From Kribbella sandramycini (GTDB taxonomy: Bacteria; Actinomycetota; Actinomycetes; Propionibacteriales; Kribbellaceae): a stretch of DNA of 64,000 nt. The notes under the pieces were generated by a model. The model worked only from the letters and a program-made list of their open reading frames with translations, ran no database searches and was not told where the DNA came from. Positions 42,444 to 49,634 of this stretch are shown here, piece after piece. Each line of letters starts with the position of its first letter. Positions within the stretch are counted from its first letter, which is position 1. Where the stretch lies: the NCBI RefSeq assembly GCF_013131805.1, contig NZ_JABJRC010000010.1:124001-188000 (forward strand), written 5' to 3'. Made by a program: the position numbers and the translations under genes.

Positions 42444-43264
42444 TGCACCACCACAACCACTACTACGGTCAGGCGCACATCCTGGCGCGGTACGCCGGTC
42501 TGGAGTACGACCAGCCGCCTCGCATGCGTGGCTACCTGCAGCACGGCTGGAACATCGGCTGCGGGTGGAACCCGGTGCACGAGTTCTACGACGGCGCCTG
42601 GCGGTTCACCTGGAGCGATGCGCCGCGGCGGCGCGGCCATGCGCTAGGCCGGCGGAACTACCACAGCATCGGCGCTCCCTTCCTCTACCTGCTCGACCTG
42701 GTCCCGCCAGTCGAGGAGGAGGAGCGCGAGGGGACGTTGTGGTTCCTCTTCCATGGCTGGGAGGGCGGCAAGATCCAGGGCGACCACAAACGCCTGATCG
42801 ACGAAATCCGCGACACCGAGCCCGGCCCGGTCACGTTCAGCCTCTACTACACCGAGTACGACCGGCCCGAGGTGCGCGGCTTCTACGAGGACGCCGGCTT
42901 CCGCGTGGTCTCCTTCGGTCGCCGTGGCTTCTCCTATGAGGGCACCGACAAACAGTTCCTCTACAAGCAGTTGGCCGAGCTACGGCGGCACAAACGCGTC
43001 GCGGCCAACCGGCTCTCCACTGCGATCTTCTACGGCGTCGCCGCGGGCTGCGAGCCGGCCGTCTACGGCGACCCGATGGAGATGGAAGGCGAGAACCCGC
43101 TCTTCGGCGGCCAAAGCCGGATCGAGCGCCTCTGGCCCGAAATGCTCGGCACGTCGATCGACCACGAGGCGGCCCGCGCCACCACCGACATCGAGCTCGG
43201 CCGGGACCGGATGCTGCCCGCCGCCGAACTACGAATGCTGTTCGATTGGAGAGAGCGTGTCTGA
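42443..43264 (+). CDS. Protein A' (copy 2): paralogue of the 28970 gene product
   Basis: 273 aa, starting MHHHNHYYGQAHILARYAGL and sharing YLQHGWNIG, WSDAPRRRGHALGRRNYHSI, LFHGWEG, GDHKRLIDEI, RVAANRLSTAIFYG and AVYGDPMEM with copy 1. That gives full-length similarity with about half the residues conserved by eye. No known family; see copy 1 for the GT-B-like interpretation. Translation is coupled to the GT2 gene (TGATG) and its end overlaps B' by 8 nt. Partner order is A'-B' here but B-A in copy 1. Confidence 0.6.
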   Translation: MHHHNHYYGQAHILARYAGLEYDQPPRMRGYLQHGWNIGCGWNPVHEFYDGAWRFTWSDAPRRRGHALGRRNYHSIGAPFLYLLDLVPPVEEEEREGTLWFLFHGWEGGKIQGDHKRLIDEIRDTEPGPVTFSLYYTEYDRPEVRGFYEDAGFRVVSFGRRGFSYEGTDKQFLYKQLAELRRHKRVAANRLSTAIFYGVAAGCEPAVYGDPMEMEGENPLFGGQSRIERLWPEMLGTSIDHEAARATTDIELGRDRMLPAAELRMLFDWRERV

Positions 43265-44924
43265 GGTTCTGGTGGTCCGCGGTGAGATGCAGCCGTGGAC
43301 GGATCACACGTCGCCGCAGCCGGCGCTGGCCGCGCTGCTTGCCGACGTGCTCCCGGCCAACCGCCGGACCCTCGTCCTCGGCCCGCACTCGTCGCTGCAG
43401 CTCGAGTCCGTCCTGGTGCACTCGTCCGACGTCACCGTCCTGGTCCGCTCGGTCTCCGACGCGGAGTCCCTGGCCGAGTCCTTCGGTCCGAACCTGCAGG
43501 TCATCGCCGGTGCTCTCGACGGTCTGCAGGCAGCGCCGTTCGAGGTCATCGTTGCCACCGACGGTCTGGACCGAGTGCTCGGTTACGACAGCGCTGAGCT
43601 CACCTGGTCGGAGCGGCTCGCAGCCGTCCACGCACTCGCCACTCCGGACGCCGTCGTCGTGCTGGCGCTGCAGAACGAGTTCTCCGTCCTCAACCTGCTG
43701 GATCGGCGTCCCGACCATCTGCGCCACGGCGACACCGACTGGACGCCGCTCCACGACGACGACACCCGCCCTGTCTCCGTAGACCAGTTCACCGCCGCCC
43801 TCCCGTGGCCGGCCACGGTGTACGCCGACTACGCCGCCCACACCCTCATCGACACGACAGTCGCCGCCACTGCCCGCCCAGGCCACCTCCCCACCCGCCT
43901 GGCCATCGAAGCCCTAGAAGCTTCCCCCACCCCTCTCCTCGCCGCCCCCACCGAGTCCGTCGAGTCCGCCAGCCGCGCCGGCCTACTCGCCGCCATCCCC
44001 ACCACCTGGCTAGCCATCTGCAACACCCCCACCCCCCAAGCCATCTACACCCCCACCCTCAAAGCCACCAGCACCACCCACGGCTGGCAGATCACCTCCG
44101 CTCCAATCGATCCAACTCCTTCCGGCGTGTACTTCGACCCGACGGTTGTCCCGGTGACGATTCCTGACGGCGTCACCGTGGAAACCACCCTCCTCCGCCT
44201 GGCCGCAGCTGAAGACGTCCCCGCCTTCCGCAAACTTGCCGCCCAGCTAGGGGAGTGGGCGACCAGCTCGAACCTCCTCCTCCGCTGGGACGACGTAGTA
44301 CTGACCGGCGACACCTTCACCCACGGCGTCTCCGGCTGGGTAAACCCCGAGCCCGTCGACAAGGCCGACCTCCTCGCCGCCGCCTGGCTCCGCTTCCACC
44401 ACCGCCTCATCGACAACCACCGCCGTCACCCCTGGCCGCCGTGGATGGTCGGCGACGACCTGGTCTCCGCCTGGCTCGCGATGTCCGGCATCGACCCCGT
44501 CCCCGCCACCCCAGCGACCGCACCGCACGCCGAGTCGATCGCCGCCGACCAGCTGGCCCGCGCCAAGGAGCTCACCGCGGCCCTGTCCGCAGCCCTCGAG
44601 ACCCAGGACCACTCCGACCCGGATCTCCGCACCGCGCTCGCCGACGCCGCCCGGGCCCGCCACGACCTGCACGAACTCCAGGGCCACGTCTTCGGTCTCG
44701 AACGCACGCTCAACTTCCGCAACAAGGCCCTCAAGACTCGCGAGAACCGCATCCGCGAGCTCCGCGCCCAGGTCCAGAAAGCCACCGCGGACCGGACCAA
44801 GCTGCACGGCTCTCGCACCTACGCGCTGGCGCGTCAGGTCGCCCGGGTGGCCCAGCTCCGCAAGCCGCGCAAACTGAAGAAGGCCCTCCGGAAGTACACG
44901 AACAAACTGCGCCCGCGCCGCTGA
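43257..44924 (+). CDS. Protein B' (copy 2): degenerate methyltransferase-like with coiled-coil tail
   Basis: 555 aa paralogue of the 29785 gene product. N-terminal similarity includes VLVVRGEMQPWTD, TLVLGPHSSLQLESVLVHSS, VTVLVRSVSDAESLAESFG, FEVIVATDGLDRVLG and LQNEFSVLNLL. As in copy 1 the SAM motif I glycines are absent. The C-terminal 120 residues are predicted coiled coil (LADAARARHDLHELQGHVFG, LKTRENRIRELRAQVQKATA) ending in a very basic tail (LRKPRKLKKALRKYTNKLRP), absent in that form from copy 1. GTG start with GGAGAGAG upstream. Function unknown; perhaps a scaffold for A'. Confidence 0.6.
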   Translation: MSEVLVVRGEMQPWTDHTSPQPALAALLADVLPANRRTLVLGPHSSLQLESVLVHSSDVTVLVRSVSDAESLAESFGPNLQVIAGALDGLQAAPFEVIVATDGLDRVLGYDSAELTWSERLAAVHALATPDAVVVLALQNEFSVLNLLDRRPDHLRHGDTDWTPLHDDDTRPVSVDQFTAALPWPATVYADYAAHTLIDTTVAATARPGHLPTRLAIEALEASPTPLLAAPTESVESASRAGLLAAIPTTWLAICNTPTPQAIYTPTLKATSTTHGWQITSAPIDPTPSGVYFDPTVVPVTIPDGVTVETTLLRLAAAEDVPAFRKLAAQLGEWATSSNLLLRWDDVVLTGDTFTHGVSGWVNPEPVDKADLLAAAWLRFHHRLIDNHRRHPWPPWMVGDDLVSAWLAMSGIDPVPATPATAPHAESIAADQLARAKELTAALSAALETQDHSDPDLRTALADAARARHDLHELQGHVFGLERTLNFRNKALKTRENRIRELRAQVQKATADRTKLHGSRTYALARQVARVAQLRKPRKLKKALRKYTNKLRPRR

Positions 44925-44927
44925 CCC

Positions 44928-46421
44928 TCAGCGCCGGGCGATCAGGAGCTGGTGCGTGTCCGGCCAGTCGAGCTCCGCGCCGTCCAGGCTGCTGAGTGCG
45001 GCGACCGGTGCGATCCGGTTGTCGATCACCCAATCGTTGCGCCACGGCTTCGAGGACGGATCGAGGGTGAACCCGGCCTGGGTGGCGACGTCCGCCCAGC
45101 CGGCGAAGTTCAGCCCGCAGAACTGCTCATGGGTCTCGCTGAGCCAGTTGTCGACGTAGTCCTTGCGAGTCAGGAAGTCCATCGCGTCGGCCAGTCGAAG
45201 GACGAGCCGGCCGTCCTGGACGGCGTACTCGAAGGGGACGCGCGCGTTCCGCCGGAAGTCCTGGGCGAACTGGAAGAACCGGGCGCGCGTCGACAACCCG
45301 CCGACGTACGCCGCGGGGTCGTCGAACGACTCCAGCTCCACCGGCTCGGCCGGGTTCAGCCCGTCGCTGTCGTCCAGGGCCAACACGACGGGCCGGTCCG
45401 GCTCGGCGGGCCCGCAGACGTCGGAGTTGATCCACACCCCACCCGGCGCGGTGTGCGCGAACAGGGCGGAGGCGAACCGCTGCACGGTCTCCGGGCGCGC
45501 CCCATCGGCATACGACCAGATCTCGTGCGTGAGCGCGAGGGTCAGCGTGGTGTCGATCGAGCGCGGCGGGAAGACTGCCGAGCCGAGCATGTTGCGCTGG
45601 TAGAAGTAGACGTTCGGGTTGGCGAACCGCCCTTGCTCCTTCTTGTGCACGCATTCGGCGTACAGATGCCGCGCGACCTCGACGCCGATCAGATCCGATT
45701 CGTGGAAGCGCGGGTCGGCGTCGACCAGCTGCAACGTCGCCCCGGTCGCACACCCGATGTCGAGAATCCGCCCGGGGCGGACGAACTCGCGGATCTGCGC
45801 CCACTTCCGATCGGCGGCGGTTTCGAACGCATCGGCGTACGTCTTGTAGTCCCGCGTGGTGGTCAGACCGCCGTCGTCGCCGACCACGGGGTCGTTCACG
45901 CAGCGCTGGACATGCGCATCCAGCGCGTACCGCTCGAAGACGTCCACCGTCGCCGGATGTGCTTCCGAACGCCACGATTCATTGCCAGCGGCAACCATGA
46001 GCAGGACGTCCCACGGCCGGACGACGCCCTCGGGCTCGACCCCGATCACCACGAACCCGAGCCGCTCGTACAGCTTGCTGACCTCGGGGGTCGAACACGC
46101 GACCACCGTGTTCGCCGGCGTCAGGCGCACGAGGTCGTCCGTACCCGCCTCGATCGCCTTGACCGTCACCTCGGCGAACTCGTCGGTCGGCGGTGTGTCC
46201 ACCACGCCGACGACCAGCGATCGGATGCCCTCCAGCACGCTGAACCGCTCGATCGCGGCCTGGCGCCGATCGAAACCGATCGGATTCCGCTTCGTCGTCC
46301 GATGGTTCGCCGACGTGACCGCCCAGACCACTGTCCGCCCGGCCGCGTGCTCCCGGAGGAATTCGCCCTGGAAACGAGTCAGAACATGATGCCGCCCCGG
46401 AAACAGCAGGTACTCGCTCAC
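44928..46421 (-). CDS. Nucleotidyltransferase-like / SAM methyltransferase fusion
   Basis: 497 aa, two domains. Residues 1-150 look like a HIGH-superfamily nucleotidyltransferase (YLLFPGRHHVLTRFQ at the nucleotide site, KRNPIGFDRRQAAIERF, ANTVVACSTPEVSKLYERLG), reminiscent of NMN adenylyltransferases. Residues about 190-470 are a class I methyltransferase (GRILDIGCATGATLQLVDAD, IWINSDV-like post motif as GGVWINSDVCG). I know of no characterised enzyme with this fusion. The GTG start overlaps the pseI stop, so it is the third gene of the pseH-pseI unit. A role in activating or methylating the nonulosonate is plausible, but activity is unproven. Confidence 0.7.
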   Translation of the reverse strand: MSEYLLFPGRHHVLTRFQGEFLREHAAGRTVVWAVTSANHRTTKRNPIGFDRRQAAIERFSVLEGIRSLVVGVVDTPPTDEFAEVTVKAIEAGTDDLVRLTPANTVVACSTPEVSKLYERLGFVVIGVEPEGVVRPWDVLLMVAAGNESWRSEAHPATVDVFERYALDAHVQRCVNDPVVGDDGGLTTTRDYKTYADAFETAADRKWAQIREFVRPGRILDIGCATGATLQLVDADPRFHESDLIGVEVARHLYAECVHKKEQGRFANPNVYFYQRNMLGSAVFPPRSIDTTLTLALTHEIWSYADGARPETVQRFASALFAHTAPGGVWINSDVCGPAEPDRPVVLALDDSDGLNPAEPVELESFDDPAAYVGGLSTRARFFQFAQDFRRNARVPFEYAVQDGRLVLRLADAMDFLTRKDYVDNWLSETHEQFCGLNFAGWADVATQAGFTLDPSSKPWRNDWVIDNRIAPVAALSSLDGAELDWPDTHQLLIARR

Positions 46422-47470
46422 AACAGGTCCCAGGTGAACGGCGTCCCAGCTGGCACATCAGCCCGAAACACGCGCCCTTGCACCTCAGCAAACAGATGCG
46501 GCGCCAGCCCGCCCGCAGGTCGCACCGACCGCACATTCTCCCGAGTGATCACGTCTCCGGCCGAAACGTCCTGTGCGACGTACAGCGACCGGCGGAAGCG
46601 CAGTACGTTCTGCTCGGCGTCTTTCGGCCCGATCACCGGCCGGCCGAGCGCAAGCTGCGCGACGCGTGTGTTCTCGACCAGCGCCGCCAGCTCCTCGGGC
46701 TGCAGTGAGAACGCCGAGTCGACCCCGCCGTCCGCCCGCTTCAACGTCACGTGCTTTTCGATCACCGTCGCGCCCAGTGCGACCGCAGCGACCGCCGCAC
46801 CGATCCCCATCGTGTGGTCCGACAGGCCGACCTGGACGTCGAGCGCATCGCGCAGCACCGGGATGCCGCGCAGGTTCGACTGCTCCGGCGGCGCGGGGTA
46901 GCTCGCGGTACAGGACAGCACGATGATCTGCTCGTTCCCGGTCGCCCGCGCGGCGCGGACGGCGGCATCGATATCGGTCAGCGTCGCGGAACCGGTCGAG
47001 ATGATGATCGGCTTGCCGGTCGCGGCCATCCCCTGCACCAGCGGCAGATCGCCGATCTCGTTCGACGCGACCTTGTACGCCGGGACTTCGAGCTTCTCCA
47101 GGAAGTCGATCGCCGTCTGGTCGAACGCCGACGAGAACGCGACCAGCCCGAGCGACGCGGCCAGCTCGAACAGCGGCTCGTGCCACTCCCACGGCGTGTG
47201 CGCCTCGTCGTACAGGTCGTAGAGCCGTGCCGAGCCCCACAGCTCGTGTTCGGCCGGCAGCCGGAAGGCCGGCAGGTCCACATCGAGTGTCATCGTGTCC
47301 GCGGTGTAGGTCTGCAGCTTGATCGCCTGCGCGCCCGACTCGGCCACCGCGTGGACGATCTCCTTCGCGCGCTCCAGATCGCCGTTGTGGTTCCCGGACA
47401 TCTCCGCGATCACGAACGGCTGGTGCTCCGGCCCGACCGGTACGCCGCCGATCTCGATGGTGGTCCTCAT
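46418..47470 (-). CDS. pseI: PseI: pseudaminic acid synthase (NeuB family)
   Basis: 350 aa. The TIM-barrel NeuB domain (FVIAEMSGNHNGDLERAKEI, AIKLQTYTADTMTLDVD, YKVASNEIGDLPLVQ, GLSDHTMGIGAAVAAVALGA, EKHVTLKR) fills residues 1-280, followed by a C-terminal antifreeze-like SAF domain (LYVAQDVSAGDVITRENVRS) to the end. It condenses 6-deoxy-AltdiNAc with phosphoenolpyruvate to give pseudaminic acid. TADTMT rather than NeuB-type motifs favours PseI. The ATG overlaps the pseH stop (ATGA). Confidence 0.92.
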   Translation of the reverse strand: MRTTIEIGGVPVGPEHQPFVIAEMSGNHNGDLERAKEIVHAVAESGAQAIKLQTYTADTMTLDVDLPAFRLPAEHELWGSARLYDLYDEAHTPWEWHEPLFELAASLGLVAFSSAFDQTAIDFLEKLEVPAYKVASNEIGDLPLVQGMAATGKPIIISTGSATLTDIDAAVRAARATGNEQIIVLSCTASYPAPPEQSNLRGIPVLRDALDVQVGLSDHTMGIGAAVAAVALGATVIEKHVTLKRADGGVDSAFSLQPEELAALVENTRVAQLALGRPVIGPKDAEQNVLRFRRSLYVAQDVSAGDVITRENVRSVRPAGGLAPHLFAEVQGRVFRADVPAGTPFTWDLL

Positions 47471-47976
47471 GCCTTCTTCCCCTGTCTCCGGTCCTCGCGA
47501 CGCAGGCTGATCGGGATCACAGTCAGCTCACGGCCATCGGCGTACCGCCGCTCGGGCGTGCCCTCGGTGAAGCGGAACCGCCGGTTCATCTGCCGGACGA
47601 CGGTGTTGTGCTCGAGCACCTCACCGGTCAGCACGTCGAGGCCCAGCTCGTCGAACGCGTACGCCGTCGCCTCGCGCATCACCTCGATCCACGCGGGTAG
47701 CGTCTCGCCGCGCTCGGCCAGCCCGTCGGCGTCGAGGAAGAACCCCCACGCACCGGCCGCGCCCTCCAGATCGAAGAAGTTCACCACGCCGGCCGTCCCG
47801 CCGTCGCGCTCGTAGATCAGCACCCGGCGGGCCGGATCGCCCGATGCCTTCGCCCACCACGCCGCGTGCTCCGCGGCGCCGATCTCGTGGCTGGTGATAC
47901 TCACCTCGCGGTTGGCCTGCTGGTTGCGCAGCCTCCGCATCTCGTCGACATCGTTGTCCGTGGCGGCCCGCAACAT
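47467..47976 (-). CDS. pseH: PseH: UDP-4-amino-sugar N-acetyltransferase (GNAT)
   Basis: 169 aa. The PseH/SpsD layout is clear: MRRLRNQQANREVSITSHEI near the N-terminus, AEHAAWWAK, the G-V-V-N-F-F strand, WGFFLDADGLAERG, and LTGEVLEHNTVVRQMNRRFRF. It acetylates the C4 amine of the PseC product, third step of the pathway. The ATG at 47976 is preceded by TAGGTT with a 6-nt spacer (leaderless). First gene of the pseH-pseI-fusion unit. Confidence 0.85.
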   Translation of the reverse strand: MLRAATDNDVDEMRRLRNQQANREVSITSHEIGAAEHAAWWAKASGDPARRVLIYERDGGTAGVVNFFDLEGAAGAWGFFLDADGLAERGETLPAWIEVMREATAYAFDELGLDVLTGEVLEHNTVVRQMNRRFRFTEGTPERRYADGRELTVIPISLRREDRRQGKKA

Positions 47977-47982
47977 GGCTCT

Positions 47983-47988
47983 AACCTA
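47983..47988 (-). promoter_or_regulatory. -10 hexamer of pseH (leaderless)
   Basis: TAGGTT on the minus strand followed by AGAGCC and the ATG at 47976. Confidence 0.5.
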
Positions 47989-48059
47989 ACGCCTTCTCAG
48001 TCGCCGCCTTCTGTGTAAACATCTTTCCAATCCACCTGGAGACGATGTCGGAGAGTGAC

Positions 48060-49634
48060 ATGAGAGTCTGGCGTGCCATGGGCGTTCTCGGTGCCACCGC
48101 AGGTCTGTTGCTGGGCGGCTTGCCCAGTACGGCGTCCGCCGTGCCAGCTGCGGATGACGGAAAGTGCGTGCCGAGCCAGACCACACCACTCCGGCAGTTC
48201 CGAGCTTCCTGGGTCGCATCGGTGGTGAACATCGATTGGCCGTCCAAAACCGGTCTGAGTGCCGCCCAGCAGCAGGCCGAGCTGATCAGCTGGCTGGACG
48301 ACGCCGTCCGGCAACGGCACAACGCAGTCATCCTGCAGGTGCGGCCGACGGCGGACGCGTTCTGGCCGTCCAGGGTGGAGCCCTGGTCGCAGTACTTGAG
48401 CGGCAAGCAGGGAGTGGACCCCGGGTACGACCCGCTGGCGTTCGCGGTTGCAGAGGCGCACAAACGCAACCTGGAGCTACATGCGTGGTTCAACCCGTAC
48501 CGGCTCTCGATGGGCACTGATATCAACACGCTGGTGCCGACGCACCCGGCGCGGCAGAACCCGGACTGGGTGGTCACGTACGGCGGGAAGCTCTACTACA
48601 ACCCCGGCATCCCGGCCGCGCGCAAACTGGTCGAGGCAGCGATCATGGACGCGGTGTCGCGCTACGACATCGACGGCGTGCACTTCGACGACTACTTCTA
48701 CCCGTACCCCGTGGCTGGTCAGGTCTTCGACGACGCCGCGACGTACGCGCAGTACGGCGCCGGCTTCCCGGATCTGAAGTCGTGGCGACGGAACAACATT
48801 GATCTGCTGATCGAGGAGCTGCAGCAGCAGATCAAGGCCGTCAAGCCGTGGGTGAAGTTCGGCATCTCACCGTTCGCCGTCTGGCGGAACAAGGCGACCG
48901 ATCCGGAAGGCACCGACACCACTGCGGGCGTGCAGACCTACGACGACCTCGCTGCGGACACCAGGCGCTGGGTGCGTGAGGAGTGGATCGACTACATCGT
49001 TCCGCAGGTCTACTGGGCCGGTGGGTTCGCTCCGGCCGACTACAACAAGATCGTGCCGTGGTGGGCCGAACAGGTCCGTGGGACGCGGGTCCACCTCTAC
49101 ATCGGGGAGGCGACGTACAAGGTCGGTACGTCGACGCAGTCGCCGGACTGGGCCGACCCGGCCGAGCTGAGCGACCACATGGCCTTCGGGAGTGCGATTC
49201 CGGAGGTGAAGGGCAACATCTTCTTCTCGGCCAAGGATGTCCGCGCGGACCGGCTCGGTGCGACCACTCTGCTCAACAACACCTGGTACACCCGGCCTGC
49301 GCTCATTCCGGCCATGCCCGAACTCGATTCGCGGCCGCCGCTGCCGCCGATCGCCGTCCACGCCACCCGCGGCGCCAGCGGCGTGCAACTCAAGTGGCGG
49401 CGGACGTCGGCTGACACCACGTCGTACGCCGTCTATCGGCGCGAGCTGCTGAGTGGCGACCACTGCCCGGACAACGACGCGCGCAACTTGGTAGCGACGC
49501 TGCGGTCGACCGGAGCTACGCAGTCGTACGTCGACAGCACGGCCGTGCCCGGCAAGCTCTACCTGTACTCCGTTGCCGCGCTGGACCGGCTGTCGAACCA
49601 GAGCATCGCGATTCCGACGCTCTCGTTGCGCTAA
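48060..49634 (+). CDS. Secreted GHL10-family glycoside hydrolase (YngK-like) with C-terminal Fn3
   Basis: 524 aa. Signal peptide MRVWRAMGVLGATAGLLLGG with cleavage near ASA-VPA. The GHL10/DUF187 TIM barrel includes FRASWVASVVNIDWPSK, HNAVILQVRPTADAFWPS, LHAWFNPYRLS, IDGVHFDDYFYPYPV and IDYIVPQVYWAGG. The last about 90 residues are a fibronectin type III-like domain. Homologues act on peptidoglycan-associated or exopolysaccharide glycans, and GHL10 is often found in surface-polymer clusters. ATG 48060 has GGAGAG upstream; ATG 48045 with TGGAG is the alternative. It ends tail to tail with paralogue 3 (4-bp overlap). Confidence 0.85.
   Translation: MRVWRAMGVLGATAGLLLGGLPSTASAVPAADDGKCVPSQTTPLRQFRASWVASVVNIDWPSKTGLSAAQQQAELISWLDDAVRQRHNAVILQVRPTADAFWPSRVEPWSQYLSGKQGVDPGYDPLAFAVAEAHKRNLELHAWFNPYRLSMGTDINTLVPTHPARQNPDWVVTYGGKLYYNPGIPAARKLVEAAIMDAVSRYDIDGVHFDDYFYPYPVAGQVFDDAATYAQYGAGFPDLKSWRRNNIDLLIEELQQQIKAVKPWVKFGISPFAVWRNKATDPEGTDTTAGVQTYDDLAADTRRWVREEWIDYIVPQVYWAGGFAPADYNKIVPWWAEQVRGTRVHLYIGEATYKVGTSTQSPDWADPAELSDHMAFGSAIPEVKGNIFFSAKDVRADRLGATTLLNNTWYTRPALIPAMPELDSRPPLPPIAVHATRGASGVQLKWRRTSADTTSYAVYRRELLSGDHCPDNDARNLVATLRSTGATQSYVDSTAVPGKLYLYSVAALDRLSNQSIAIPTLSLR

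Noticed and set aside
44952..46901. 649-codon plus-strand frame opposite the fusion and pseI genes
   Set aside because: Arg/Val/Asp-rich composition typical of antisense shadows in GC-rich DNA; the minus strand carries clear NeuB and methyltransferase motifs.
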